Part shown: positions 26,113-40,800 of the stretch, piece after piece | Position numbering within the stretch: the first letter of the stretch is position 1 | Layout: each line of letters starts with the position of its first letter | NCBI GenBank assembly: GCA_030272155.1 | Contig: CP126193.1 | Span: 7,378,001-7,442,000, forward strand | Source of the DNA: Tetradesmus obliquus | Taxonomy: Eukaryota; Chlorophyta; Chlorophyceae; Sphaeropleales; Scenedesmaceae | Length of the DNA stretch: 64,000 nt | Direction: 5' to 3' | Position numbers and translations under genes: made by a program | The notes under the pieces: generated by a model | Seen by the model: only the letters and a program-made list of their open reading frames with translations | Databases searched by the model: none | Told to the model about the DNA's origin: nothing

Positions 26113-29100
26113 TATCAGGGGCTACCCAGTCAACCAGCGCGCACTGGACAGGCCACCTCAGTATGACGTCGCATCCATGCAGGGGCTGGGGCTAGGGTTA
26201 GGGCTGGGTGGGGCGCGACCCATGCTACGAGCACAACCGCAGCAGCTGGCAGGCGTGTACAGGCAGCCCAACAGGCAACCTGTTCTGGCATTGGAATTGC
26301 CGCCGCAGCCGCCGCCACCGCCGTCACCACAGCAGCAGCAGCTGCAACAGCTGCTGTCGCCACCATGGCAGCAAGTTGTGAGCAAGAAGGCGCGGCGGGA
26401 AGGCAAGGCTGCAGCGGCTGCTGCTCCTGCTGCTGTTGCTGCACCACCACCACCAGCAGCAGCAGCAGCAGCAGCACTGCACCGCGGGCAACAGCAGCAG
26501 GGGCAGCATGGGCAGCAGCGGAAACGGCAGCGGGATGATCCCAAGTCACAACAGCAGCAGCAGCAGCAGCAGAACGAACAGCAGCTCAAACAGCAGCAGC
26601 AGCACAAACAGCAGCAACATCCACCTGTGCAACAGTCTAAGAAGAAGAGCAAGAAGCAGAAGAGGCAGGAGCGCAAGCAGCAACAAAAGGAACAGCAGCA
26701 ACACCAGCGAGAGCAGGAGCAGCAGCAGCAGCTAATGCGTGAAGCTGATCGTCCAGTCAAAAAGGCCCGTGTGGCAGATGCCGCTGCCGCTGGTTCTGCT
26801 GATTTCAAGGGCGCTGGCGGTAGCAAGCCTGGCAAGCACGCAAGCGCCCGGCCTGCTGCTGGATCTGCAGCAGCAGCGGCAGCAGCAGAGTGTGACCACT
26901 TGAACATTTTGGACCTGTGCTTGAGACGGCTGAGGTGCAGCACGCAGGATGGCACCTGGACAACAAAGCAGCTGCACAACGAGTGCATGCAGGTGGCCAA
27001 GGTGATTGTAGCTGCTGCACGCATGTCAGCGCCTGGGCCCAATGTAGTCTGCTTTTGCAGTAGGAGCTGCCGGAGGTTGCTGCTAAGGGAGAGTGCTTGT
27101 GCAACATCTTGCAGGATTTATCCCTATTCTAGCCCTGCTGGGCAACACGAATGATGCAGCAACACCTAGTTTGAAGTTTCACGCGCCTGCAGCATTGTGT
27201 ATGTTTGTATAGTCAAACACATTGGCTGAAGTCTTTGACAAGCAAACACAACATACTCCCATGCGCGCTGCAATCGTGCTGCGGCCGCTGTAACGCGCTT
27301 CCAGGCACATGGTGTAAAACCAATGGCGGCCGTAGTTTGGAGACCCATGCTGGAGTCCTACCTGCTGGGGCTGTTTTGTCCAACCGAGCAGCAGCAGCGG
27401 TCCAACCAGGCAGCTGCGGTGCAGGCGGCCACTCTGGCAGTTCAGGGCGCGGCGCGTGTCACGCATGTGAGTACTGCAGCTCATCCAGAGGGAGCAGAAA
27501 CTACATGCAGGCACAGCGAGTGCTGTTTGTTCAATCAGCACAGGCTGTCTTAACCCAGGCATGCGCAAATACAGCATACAGCAGATTCCAAACATAAACT
27601 GCTCAAGCAAGCAGGTGAGCTGTGTTAGCAGCGGATTTATACAGCAGGGTGGCGTGTGCAGGATGTTCTGTTTCCTGCAAGCGTCTTGAATGTCAGCAGC
27701 ACAAGTTGCACAGCAGCACCCAGCTCGGGTGCCTTCAGAGGCCAATCTTCACAGGCCAACCAGCTTTGTGCGCTTGAGGGCTCTCTGTTTGCCTGCTGCC
27801 TGCTGCTGCTCCACACAGGTGTCGCATGGAAGCGAAGACGACGACGACGAAGAAGAGAAGCAGCAGCAGGAGCAGCAGCAAGAGCCTGGCAGCAGCAGCA
27901 CACCAGCTACGGCAGCTGGCGCAGCGGCAAGCATACGTGTCAACTGGCCACAGCAACGACCGCAAGAGCCACTGCAGGCGCCGCTGCTACCATCCTCAGC
28001 TGCTGCAGCTGCTGCTGGTGGTGGTGTACCTGGTGCAAGCAGCCTTTGTGAGCGACGCAGTGCTGCAGCGGCAACTGCTTTTGCAGGCGGCAGTAGCAGT
28101 GCTCCTGCAACTGCACGGCTCGCTGCAGCTGACAGTGATGGTGATGTGGTGATTGTGGATGAGAGGCCAGCACCCAAGCTGACAGCAGCAGCAGCAGCAG
28201 CAGCACCACCTGCAGCAGCAGCAGCAGCAGCAGTAGGAGGAGGAGCAGTAGCAGGCGGCTCAGCAGGCGAAGCAGCTGCAGCTGCAGCTGCTGGCACTTT
28301 CAGTGCTGCTGCTGTCAGGTGGCCAGCATTCGACGCAGCGCTGCTGGACAGGGGAATGGTGCTGCCACTGGTGTGGAACGCAGCTGCCTTTGACAAGTTT
28401 GTGTGCAAGTTTGTGACCAGCAGGTAGGGTGAGGTGCTGCTGAGCTTGCACAGCTGGCCCGCAAGAACTGCCGCTTCCCCGTGTGTGCTTGCATAGTGAT
28501 CTGCATGCAGCAGCATGTAGTGTGCAGCACGCAGCTCCAGGCGGCTCAGTGATTTGGCTTGCATGTACCGTTCTGTGTACACGCGCCCTTGCCAGCACCG
28601 TTGCCCTCCAATGTACCAGATTGTACCAGATCGTACCAGATTGTACCAGATTGTACCAGATTGTGCTGGCTGTCTTTGCGCAGGCGAGTTGCCACCCTCT
28701 GGGACCTCAGGCAGCAGCTGCTAGCTCTGCACGGACTGCGGCAGCACCCCCGCGCGCTGGAGCAGACACGCCTGCTACTGCAGCTGTCACCACCTGCATA
28801 TGCAGGGGGTCAGGCAGCAGGGCTGATGGTGTCACCAGCAGCACGGCGCTTCTTTTCTCCTGCAGCGGAGCTGGCAGAAGTGCCTGCAGCAGCTACCTGC
28901 AGAAGCATCAAGGCTAGTGACAGATGCGCTGCATGCAGCAGAGGCAGCGCTGCTGTCCCTCATGCTAACGCAGCAGCAGCAGCCGTCAGACTCAGCAGCC
29001 ACGCCACCAACCAAGAAAGACTACCAGGATCTGGAAGTGCTGTATGCAGCACAAGCGGCTGGCGCAGCAGCAGCAGCAGCAGCAGCATCAGAAGCAGAAG

Positions 29101-32100
29101 CTGAAGCAGCAGCAGGCTCAGGAGCAGCAGCTGTGGCGGGTGCTGAGTTAGGGGCTGCGGCTGGGGCTCTGCATCCGCTGCAGCCACTGCAGCAGCAGCA
29201 GCAGCAGCTGCAACCATTGTCAGCTGCTGCCGAGCAATCAGCAGCAACGACGACGCAGCGTCAACGGCAGCAAGAGCGGGAGGAGTGGCAGCAGCGGTGG
29301 CAGCAGCGGCAGCAGGAGCGGCAGCAGGAGCGGCAGCAGGAGCGGCAGCAGGAGCGGGAGCAGCAGCAGGCAGGCACTGTGTGGGTGCCTGATAAATTGG
29401 GTCTGCCTGAGGGCAAGTACCAAGCTCTACTGGAGAAGGTGGCATTGATGGCCGAGGTGTGTGTGACTTTTGATGTATTTGTTGCTGAGTCAGTCAGCCT
29501 ATCAAAAGGCTGGCGGCACCGTCTTTTAGCATGTTGGACTGCACTTTGCCCAGCTGCACATTCTATCAGCCTGTCAGCCAATTAGCGGCCTTGCTGCACA
29601 GCCTAGACATATGCTGGTATGCTAGCAGTCTGGCAGCGCAGCGCTTGACTTGACTGCAAAAGCAAGATTTCCATCAGGGCCAGCTGCCGACCAAAGCAGA
29701 GTGCTTGCGCAAGCAGCAACCCAGCTCAGTCAGCGGACCTGAGAAGACATAAGCCTGCTGCACTGCAGTCGCACTCCAGATGAGCTTGCTCGTCACTGCA
29801 GCGCAACGCAATTTTGCTGTTGTTCAGCTGAACCGTTTCTGCTTTGCTTTTGTGCTGCGGGTGTGCAGGCAACTTTGAAGAGCAGGGCCTGCTTTTCTGA
29901 GCAGGGGTACCTGGCGGCCTTTGCTGGAAACCTAGCAGGTGCGGCCACAGGGTTCAGGTTCAGCAGTGAGAACATGACATGGACGAAACGGTTTAGGTTT
30001 AGCAAATTGGCAGGTGTGGCCACAGGGTTTGGGTTTAGCAGTGAGAACATGAAACAGACGAAAAGGTTTGGGTTTAGCAGTTTGGCAGGTGTGGCCACAG
30101 GGTTGAGGTTCAGCAGAGAGAACATGAAATGAATGGAAAGGTTTAGGTTTGGCGGTTTGGCAGGCGTGGCCACAGGGTTGAGGTTTAGCAGTGAGAACAT
30201 GACATGGACGAATAGGTTTAGGTTTAGCAGTTGGGCAGGTGTGGCTACAGCTGCAGCCTTGTCATGAGCATAGCTTGCCATCTCCAAACAGGCTGCCATA
30301 CAACAGTCTGCCATTGATGCGTGATGTGCTACATGCTGCAACATATAATGATGCGATAAGGCGAGGACCTCTTCAGCCGTATTTTGGGTTTCTTGCTCCC
30401 GCTTGTTCTATTGCCGGTTAAGGTACAGTGTTTGGTAACAAAAAGTTCTAACAATATAGAGTGCTTGGAGTCTTGTGCCATTGTGACGCAAACCAACGGT
30501 GTGTGGCGGCTTGCTTCATTGCTGTGGCTATCACGACCACTACATTCAGCCACGCCAGATCATGCATTCTCCCGGCACATGCCATGTGTTCAGTTGCATT
30601 GCTGCTTGCTGATCTGCACTGCTGCAGAGCTCGCCACAGAGGCGCAGGAGCTTACAGGCTGCCAGGGTGCCCGCGCAAAAAACCCTCGCAGTTTGCAAGG
30701 CGTACAGAGGCCTGTTCTGAAGGTGCTGCTGCAGCTGCTGCAGCACGTACTGTTCTATGCTGTTAATGGCCGCATTGGTGAGCTGTACATGAAAGGCACA
30801 CCAGCAAAGCCCGCTGCTGCTGCGGGTGGTGCTGCTGCTGCAGCAGCAGCAGCCGGCGGTTATACGGCAGACGGTGCCAAGGGCAGCAGCAGTGGCAGCA
30901 GTGCTGCAGAGCGGCTTGCTAATGCGCTGCTGCAGCTGCGTGAGGCGTTTGTGGCGCTGTTTCCTGTGGGGAAGCAGTACAGCGCTGCAGAGGTTGTAAA
31001 GCAGCAGCACCTTGTGGCTGGGCGTCTGCAACAGGCACAGCAGCAGCAGCAGCAGCACCAGCCGCCACGGCAGCAGCAGCAGCAGCAGCAGCAGCGTGTG
31101 GTTTCATGCAAGGGCAATGAAGATGGTGGTGCAGCTACCGGGGCAACAAGGGCAGCAGCAGCAGCAGCGGCAGCGCAGGAGTTTGTCAAGCTGCTGCAAC
31201 TGGTGCAGCTTTGGCTCCAACTGCCTTCAGCTACTGCTACTGGTGCTGCGGCTGCTGGTGCTGCTGCTACTGCTGCTGCTGCTGCTGGTGCGTCATCTGA
31301 CGATGAGAGCGGCCAGGCTGACAGTGGCAGCAGCGATGAACAAAGCAGCAGCGAAAGTGATGAATTAAAGGAAGAAGACATGCAGCATCAGCAGCAGCAG
31401 CGGAAACGGCAAAGACGGGCTGTACCAGATGATGTATCAGTCTCAGCAGAGCAGCTGCAGGAGGCTTTGTCCGAGCTCAGTCAGGTCACAGGCTTCAGCA
31501 TAGCTGGCCTAGCTACCCTAGAGCAGCAGCTGCAGGCTAGGTTTGGTGTGCAGCACTTTTCCCAGCTAGGACTGGGTGCAGACAGCTTGCTGCAGCTGCT
31601 GCAGCAGCAGCCGCAGCTGCTGGCTGTGCTGCAAGGCAGTAGCGGGCCAGGGCCGGCAGCAGCAGTAGCTGCGCATGATGCATTGGCACCGGTGCCGCTG
31701 GCTGCTGTGCTGCAAGCTGCTGGGCAGGCCAAGGCTTGCTGTGGCGACATGGAGGAGCAAGGTAAGTGTTCACTAAGCATGCAAAATTGCCCTCCGCAGG
31801 TTTTTGAAGCATGTGCAGCAGAACTCGTGACCTTTTGCCCAGCGTCAAGAAGATACCAGAGTGTATTATTGGGCTGCTTGTAGGCAGCTAAGGATATTGA
31901 TGCCAAGAGTGCTTGGACAGCTGTGCACTTTGGTCGCCACGACACTGTGTGCTGGCTCAAGCTGTCACTTGCTGCTGCACCTGCAGAGCTGTCTGCGGCT
32001 GTGTCGAGGTGCGCCACATTTGGAGTGCAGCACGTGCAGCAGCTGGGCCACGGCAGCACGCAGCGGCTGCTGCACCTCTGCGCTGCTGCTGCTGCTGCTG

Positions 32101-32187
32101 CTGCTGACACTCTAGCAGGCTGCCCTGGCAGCAGCCAGAGCTGTGTATGGGGTGTACACGCCCTAGCAGCACCAGTATCATCAACCT

Positions 32188-32221
<34 letters not shown>

Positions 32222-35200
32222 TATAGCTAATCAACCGGCAGCGGATCAGTCATTGCAGCTTAGGCAGGAAGTGCCCGAAGGAGCAGCAGCAGGAGACTCT
32301 GCAGGTGCTGCTGGGTCTGTCAGCGTTGAAGATGCGCTGTGCTGCTTGGCTGCAGCGCCGCAGCTGGCTGAGCTGCACGGCTGGTCCAGCTGGCAACAGG
32401 TGCGTAGCACGCAGCCAAGTTGGCACACGCCGTGTTGTTGTGTTGATCAAGGGCGCGTCGCTGTGGTATGGCTTGGTGGACTGAAGCCTGCTTGTGGGCG
32501 GTGTGTGTTTGATCAGCAGGGCTGCCGCGCCGCAGCTGGCTGAGCTGCACAGCTGGTCTAGCTGGCAACAGGTGGGAGCACGCAGCAGTGGCAAGTCTGC
32601 ATGGGCTTGATGCTGGCATGCAGTACTGGGCAACAGTCGGCATGTGACCTGCTGTTTGTTTCCCTTGTACTGCTCTCCCTTTTGTGGCCCAAGCTGCTGG
32701 CAATGCTGATGTGCTTGGCATGATATTCCTATTTGGATCACCGAACTTATCTTGCCTTGGTGTCTTGTCAAAGCAAGGATCCGCCCAAGCGTGCTGTCTT
32801 CTGCTGCTGCTGTCCTTTTCCAGGTGTACCAACCCAGCTTGGGGCCCCTGGCGCAGTTCCTGGCAGCACACGGCGCTGCATCCAGACTGTTGGTGCTGTC
32901 CGTGCCAGCAGCAGCAGCTGGTGCACATGCAGCTGCCTCATTCGTCTTACGCTGCCTTGTGCTGCTGCCAGCACCGCTGACAGTCTCTCTTGGTGAACAG
33001 CTGCTGCTGCAGCCTCTCTACAGCCTCATAGGCAGCAGTGCAGCTGCACAGGGGTTGCTGCTTGAGGTGGCTAGCACTGCTGCTGCAGAGGCAGCGGCTG
33101 TGGCACACACAACTGCAGCAGCAGCAGCAGCGGCAGCGGCAGCGGCAGCAGCGAGGCAGCCATACAGTGCAGAGCTATCTGTGCTGCATGTGTTGGGTTG
33201 GCAGCTGGGGATCAGAGTGTGGCAGGAGGACTGGCAGAGGCGATGCAGAGCGCCAGCTGCTGCTGGTGGTGCTGTGGGTGATGCTGGAGGAAGGGGCGGC
33301 GATGCTCAGTCGTCTATGGATGCTGGTGATGCAAAGGTGAGGACAGCTGTTTGAGGTGTACTGTACTTGAGATCTCAATGGTCGTGGTGCTGCTGGTGAT
33401 GCTGCAGGAACTGCGGCTGGCAGGGGCGGCGATGCTCAGCCCTCTACGGATGCTGGTGATGCAAAGGTGAGGACATTCAAGCTCTCCAGCAGCAGCAACA
33501 GCTGTTTGAGGTGTACTGTACTCGACATGTCAATGGGGTGGTGGTGCTGTGGATGATGCTGGAGGAAGTGGGGCTGGCAGAGGCGGCGCTTTTGAGCATG
33601 TTGCAGGCGTTAGGGATGCACAGGTGAGGACGCTCAAGCTCTGTAGAAGCAGCAACAGCTGTTTGGACGTGGATTTTGCATGAGATCATGATGCTTCCAA
33701 TTGGAGGAAGTGTGGCTGGCCGCGGCGGCGCTGTTGAGAAGGGTGCTGGGGATGCGAAGGTGAGGACGCACAAGCTCTCTAGCAGCAGCAACAGCTGTTT
33801 CAAGGTGTACTTCGCTTGAGATCATGGTAGTTCAGGTCGTATGTTGCACAGCAATGCATGTTGAAGTTGAACTCAGCAATGCCAGGTGTACCAGCATGTT
33901 GGTGCCCTGATACAAAACAACGCCACTCACAGCTGCTGCTGTGCTGCTGCTTGCATGCCTGCAGGCACTCCTCGCCTCAGCAGGGACCCACCCGGCAAGT
34001 GACGCTGCACAGGCTGCGCTGCACAAGCTGCTGATGCGGCTGCAGCAGCAGCAGCAGCAGCAGCCTGCTGGCAGTCACGCTGCCAGTGCAGCTCTTAGTG
34101 GTGGTGATGGTGTACCTGCAAGCAATGCTGCAGCCGCACCTCCCTCAAGCTTGATCAGCAGCACCACATTGCCAGCAGCAGCAGATGCGCAGGCAGCAGC
34201 AGAGCGAGAAGCTGCAGCTAAGCAGGCAGTGGAAGCTATCCGAGCTCGGGAGTTTGGTGTGGGGCTGGGCCTGAAAGGGCCTGCTGGGCAGCTGATGGCT
34301 GCTCAGAATGCGCGGCTGGGGCGGGCGCTGCAGCGGCTGAGCCAGGAGCTGTACAGCAGCAGCAGCCATTTCGTGCTGGAGCTGGTGCAGGTGTGTTATA
34401 TAACATGTTACTGTGTTACATGATGTTGCCATGGTGGGTGGGCGATTGGAAGTCAGTTGCCTTGGTTGGCGTGTGTGTGCTCTTGCATTATGGTGATTGA
34501 TGCGCGCATGCTAGTGTACTGGTTTGGGCTCCAATTTAAATCAGGGCATCTGTGCAGGTGGCGCGCATGTGTATGCATAGCTATTGTCTGCATGCCATGC
34601 ACTACATTGTGCCTTAAAAGATGAGATGGGCGTCCCGGTCCTGGGGGCTACCGCATGAGTAGTTGCTCCAGTGTTCCGCCACACACCCGCGGCGTCCGTC
34701 TGCAGACCAGCTGCCAATACATTGCGGGCGCTGCTGCTGCAGCTTTGTGTGCTACAGAATGCGGACGACAATTGCTACCAGCAAGACACCGTGCGTGCGC
34801 TGGAGTTCCTGCTGCTGCCTGCACCATCTGAGGTGTGTCTGATTACTGCTACTGCTTCTGCTGCTGCTGCTGCTGCTGCTTCTGCCCTGCAGAATGCGGA
34901 TGACAACCGCTACCCGCCAGCTGCCGTGCCTGCGCTGGAGTTCCTGCTGCTGCCAAACTTCATTGCAGCACTCAACAACGAGGCGGGGCTGAGCGCAGCA
35001 GACCTGGCGGCGCTGTGTGACATCGGGGCATCCACCAAACTGGAGCAGCGTTGGATTGGCTACAAGGGCATAGGCTTCAAGAGCGTGTTCAAGGTGCGGT
35101 TTCAAGGCGCCGGGTTCTATGATTGCAGAGATTGGTTGGATGAGCTGCCCAATTGTCTGTCACTGCGCCACCACGCTGCAAAATGTGGCGTTTGTGCTGT

Positions 35201-37774
35201 AGCTGCTCTGCCGCGACATTGCACTCTGTGACGCATCACCAGCAGGGCACCCTACTGCCGTGGCATTCACCACCAGGCTATGCCTGCTGCCAGCTGCTTC
35301 TTGGTGTTCTGAGTGTCCACATCTGCTTGCCAACTCCCTGCATCAGGCAACTGATGTGCCACAGCAACTGATGCGTGCATCCCTACGCTGTGCCCACCAC
35401 TGACTGCTTATGTGGCTTCTATGCTCTGCAGATGGCATCATTGAAGCAAAGCGCGCAGGCTTCAAGTGCACAAGCTGCAGCACAGTTGTGTGGCAGCAGC
35501 CAGAGGACTTCCTGCGCGTCCAGGCATGGCCTGCATCTCTGAGCTCAAGTCACGTGCGGTGCGTGTGCGGTGACGTCAAACTGCGTCTTACTCTGCCAGC
35601 AACTAGCCAGCAACCCCTGTTGGAAGTGTGTAGTAATGATATTCAACTGTATGTAATGGTATGTAGCATGTGCTGTAAGCCTGACATCTTTTTTACTTGC
35701 TGCATCATCAGCCTACCTCTCACCACAGTGGGCACATCTTTATCGGGTTGCTGTCTCTGCTGTTGCAACACAGGACTGTGGTGGATGTGGCACTGCTTCA
35801 GCTGTGGGACTCCATGCGGCTGTGCAACCCTACCATCTCATTGAGTGGCTTCCTGAAGGGCATCGTGGACGCCGTGGCCGTTCTGCACCCCACGCAAGTG
35901 CGTCTCTGGCACGCGCATCACCCTGCATGCTTGTTTTGCTTGCTGTGTGCGCCCGGCTGACCATTCTGATCGCCCTTGCATGCACCTTGCTGCTGTGCAG
36001 CCGCGTCGAGAGATCAAGATGCGCACCTTCCGCCGCGCACATCGCGAGTACAAGTTCTGCCAGACGGACCTGCGGCTTGGTCTGCAGCTGCTGAACGACC
36101 TGGAGTGCCCAGCATGCAGTGACGGCATGGCTGGCGTGCATATCGACGCCAACATGAAGCTGTTCACCTGGCTGCGGCACAGGGAGCTGTGGCGGCAGCA
36201 GCACTACAGCGAGTTCTTTGCAGACGATGCAAGCGTGCAGCCGAGTCTGCAAGCCCTGGACTTGGCAATGGGCAGCACGGTGAGGATTGTGCTGCTGTGC
36301 CACATGCTGCCTTGCATCAATAGATAGAGGCTGCCCCACGTGAACTGTCGCAACATAACATGCGCCTGTAGCTGGTACGTTTAGTGAACAACATGTGCGT
36401 TGCAATGATTGGCTTGTTGGCTGCTGTTGTGACAGTGTGCAGTGTACAGATCAGCAGCGCCATAGCCTTGCAACGTCTGAGCTGCCTACTGGGCTGTGCT
36501 GCCTGCAACCTTTACTTGAGCATGCGCAGCTCGCGTCCCAGACAACATCTGCAATGGCTTGTGGGCTGCGGCATCTGATGGCCAGCAACGGCGGCAGGCT
36601 CAGCAGAAGATCACAGGGCGCTGTGTGGGTGAGTATGGCATGGCCCTGTTTTCCCTGCATGAACATGCAGCGCACGGGCTGGAATGGCCCTTTTCTTCTG
36701 CTCTGGACATGCAGCGCACGGGCTGGCATGACTCTTATATGCTGCCCTTGTCGTCATTGCGGCCTTCCCTTTGGACAGTGCATTTGCCCTCACGTGATGA
36801 CTTACTTCGTGTTGCGACTGCACTGCAGCAACCGATGCACGACATGGCGGGCCAATAGCAGCCGCCAACCTGATTGGCAGTGGCGAGCGCTATGGCTATG
36901 CCTTCCACATCGCTGCCCATAACCTCATGACCAGTGGTCTGCAACAGCTGCACATTGACATCATGTGTCAGTGGGCGGCTTGGAGCGAGCGCGTCGTTGA
37001 AGCGCTGCAGCGATACCAACCTCCCACCAGCACGCAGCAGCAGCAACCTCTGCATCAGCAGGAGGAGCTGCAGCAGTTGCAGCAGCGCATACAAGAGCTG
37101 CGTGATCTGGTGTGCACCGGCAGCTGGGGTGCTGTGCGCAAGGCCTTGTCACACGCGCATGGCACGCTGCACTCGCAGGCTTGTCAGATGTTGTGGCAGC
37201 CTGGGTGGACCAGCGGCTGCGCCAAAACCCTGGGCGAGGAGTGCGAGCAGCTGTTTTCCCACCTGTCCAGGTTTTCTGGTACAACGCGGAACCAAAGCTC
37301 AGCAGGTGGGTGGGCTGCGCATCTGTGCAGCATTCCGCGGTCTGGTTGCCACATAATCAGGTTTTTGCTTGGCGCTAGCTGCCCTGGGTTGGCAGTTTAC
37401 AAGTGCTGCCCGATGGGACTGTTGCTGCATCACATCTGATGTTGCTGCAGGCTCCTCAGATGCACTGACTGAGGCGGCACTGCACTTTGGCCGGCAGAAG
37501 CGAGCAAAGCAGTCTCTGCTGCTTGTCCAGCGCTACAAGAAGTTCAAGGAGCAGGAGACCAGGGCAGAGGCTGAGCGGCAGCTGGCCAGCCTTGAGCAGA
37601 CACCGCCACAGGAAAGGGAGCAGCTTGTGCGGGACCTGCACGATGAGCTACGGGCCATGGCGCGAGGTGCGACAACAATCGCTATTGTTCTGCTTCTTGG
37701 TGGTTCCGTACTTGCAGCTTGCAACAGCAACAGAACTGCAGGTGCCTGCAGCCGCATTTTGCATGCCTGCACTG

Positions 37775-37812
<38 letters not shown>

Positions 37813-40800
37813 ACCGATCAAATTGGCCGCGCTGCCTGCAGCAGCGGCAGCAGCATGCTGAATATGGCGCTTCTTGGTTGTACTTGCAACTCCTTAGCTA
37901 ACAGTAAACGTGCGGGGTCAGCCATGCAACCGTTGAGACAGGCAACTTCATATGCCTTGCAGTGACCCTGTTTGTATACTGAATGCCACAACTGATGCTA
38001 CAGGCGCATTCGAGCACAATCGCCGTGTCTTAAGCCTAGAACCCTGGAGCTGGATCAACACATTGAGCCAGAGAGGGCCTTAATGGCCGCAGATGACATT
38101 GTAATATACCTATGACATGCAATCGAATCGTTGAGAAACAGCAGACACACAGTGGCGTGCACGTCCGCGCAGCAATGCCATAATATGACTTAAAGACAGC
38201 TGCGTTGGCCACGCCATACCTTCATGGACGCAAGCGGGCTTACACAAAGCTTTAAGTGCATTGTGACAGTGCTTTGTGAAAGTGTGTGTGCATGATGGTG
38301 GCCTGATACTGTTGAGGTCACCTTGTAACTGCTGCTGCAGGCGCAGACACAGCTGCTGGCACAATCTGGCAAGGCTGCAGTGGCCCCTAACCTTGCTTTA
38401 AGTCCCCAGGGGCTATAAGGTTACTTAAAGGCCAGCTGCAGCCCCCTAGGGCCCCTGTGGCCCATAGTCAATTCTGGGCCTTGACTGTTGTACAAATATT
38501 CTACCACGGCGTCAATTGGCCCAGGTGAGATACAAAAAACCTACATGTTAAACCCTCAAATGCAATTGATCCCTGCCATGCACACTTGTCCTTAACAGGT
38601 GTCCATTTGTCCCATGAGCCCTAGTATCCAGTTGGCCCAATCAAGTCCATTGGGCCCAAGGGCCTGTTACAAACTGTCATATACCCTCTTCAAATACCAG
38701 CTGGCTCGCCGGTGTCCCTTGTGTATGTGGTGCACATCCTGTTGCTGATCAGCACTGCCCATGGCCCCACACATTGCCTCATGCCGCATTGAGTGGTGTG
38801 CTGCTGCAGGTGCTGCACAGCAGGTGCACATGTGTTCATAATCATTACTGGCATGGTTACATCAGCTTTGTGTTTGACTTCATCTCTGTGCTTGCTGCTG
38901 CAGGTGCTGCACAGCAGGTGCTTCCTGGATGCTTCCTCAGGCTGCCATGTGGCAGTGCCTGGCATAGACATGGCCAACCACAGCAGCAGCGCAGCGAATG
39001 CAGCTGTGCAACTGCACCAGCAGCACTGCCCAGGCGCGGAGGAAGAGATTGGTTGCGGCCACAGACAAAGCCGCAGCAACATCTGGACTAGGAAGCAGTA
39101 AGAGCAGCAGCGGCAACAGCAGCTGCTTTCAGCTTGTTGCAGGTGGGTTGGCTCTTGACTGGCTGATGCACTGCAGCGACCAGCTTGAAGTGAGCTGATA
39201 TGATATATACAAGCATTGATGTCAGGGTACGGCTGCTGAAACAGAGTGCCTGGCATAGACATGGCTAACCACAGCAGCACTGCAGGCAACGCGGCCGTGT
39301 GGCTGCACCAGCAGAGCAAAGAGGCTAGCGCGGCGCTTGAGGTGGTAAGGGATGACGCAGCAGCAGCTGCAGGGCTAGGAGGCAGCAGCAGCAGCAGCAG
39401 CTGCTTTCAGCTAGTTGCAGGTGGGTTTGCTGCCTAATGGTTGGAGTTGCCCAAAGCAGAGTTGCAAACTTACGTAAAGTATGATGCTGTACAAGTAAAG
39501 GCTACACACATCAGCCAACTTCAGGGCATGCAGCACCCACCTTTGTGCCCTGCGCTGTGCTGCTGTCCTTGCCTTAATGAACCTTGCAACACTCATCGCC
39601 GTTTCCGACGCTAGGGTTTTACTTGCCTGCTGCTTCTGCTGCTGCTGTTTAATGTGCTGCCTCAGGGCCTGAAGGAGTTTCTGCTGGGGAGCAGGTCTGC
39701 ATCAGCTATGGCAGCTGGCCAGCAGAGCCCTTCCTGCTGCTGTAGGGTTTTGCCCCTTCCCCAAACCCTGCTGATGCAGTGGTTGTCTGCAGCAGCTTGC
39801 AGGCCATGGCGGCGTGTTACTTTGACTATTTAAAAAGCAAGCTGACAGCTGGGGGCAATGGGCAGCAGCTGCTGCAGTGCGAGCAGCTGGGTGAGGCAGT
39901 GCAGCAGCAGCTGATTGCAGCAGGTAGCAGTAGTAGTAGTAGCAATGGGTTTGCAAACATGTCCGTTGATGCTGCTGGTGTTGATGGGCGGCTGAAAGTG
40001 GCCCTGAATGTGCTGCATGACGCCGCTGCATCTGCAGCAGCAGGCATGCTGCAGCGGCAAGCCAACAACAGCAGCAGCACACAGCAGCCGCAAGCAGATG
40101 CAGTAGGCCAATCGCAGCATGCCTGTCTGGCATCATTGGTTCGACAGGTGCAGCAGTTGAGGCTTGGTGAGCTTCTGGTGTACAGGCTGGGTGAGCTGGC
40201 TGACAACCTACAGCAATCTACCAATGCATGTGCAGCAACAATAGAGCCTTCGCAGGCGCAGCAGCAGCAAGCCGGTGTCAGCAGCAGAAACGGCAAAAGC
40301 AGCAGCAGCAGCAGCAACACCAGCAGCAGCAGCAGCAGCAACAGCAGCAGGTACCAGCCATCTGCAGAGCACCTGCAGCTCATCCAGGCCTACTGCGCCA
40401 GCAAAGCAGCGCTGGCGCGGCAGCTTGCTGCAGGGTACCCGATCAGGATGTCTGGTGTGTTCTTGGGCTGATGCAGGAGCGTGTGGTGCATCAGCATATG
40501 CCATTGCCATACAACTCACTGAGTGACTGACTCAGTCAGTGAGTCAGTGAGTTCTAAGGTCCAGGCCACACATCTGAGGGCACAAGCCAAGTGTCGCAGC
40601 GTTGTGCGTTTGGCAATTACCACGGCTAGGTCTTTACTGATAGCGTGCTTGCTGCCTGGAGGCTGGACCGGTTGGTAACCAAAGTCAGCAGTGTCAGCTG
40701 CTGCCTGTCGCACTTGGCGGCCAGAACTGCACTCATACAACTGCTGGGCAGTAGTTCAGCTGTGGAGGAGTACAGGGCTTCACTCAAGCGTCAATAACGC

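Larger units (their letters stand above)
1..26669. repeat. Tandem unit 1 (older, longer copy)
   Basis: Base 1 matches base 26670 and base 50892, so three head-to-tail units are present; the cut point is only the window edge. Unit 1 is 26,669 bp against 24,222 bp for unit 2. Most of the extra length is about 906 bp at 2.27-3.17 kb, 1085 bp at 7.27-8.35 kb and a 35 bp minisatellite at 9.3-9.7 kb. Substitutions against unit 2 are about 1% by eye in the first 10.6 kb and then almost absent (a handful in 16 kb). Confidence 0.95.
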
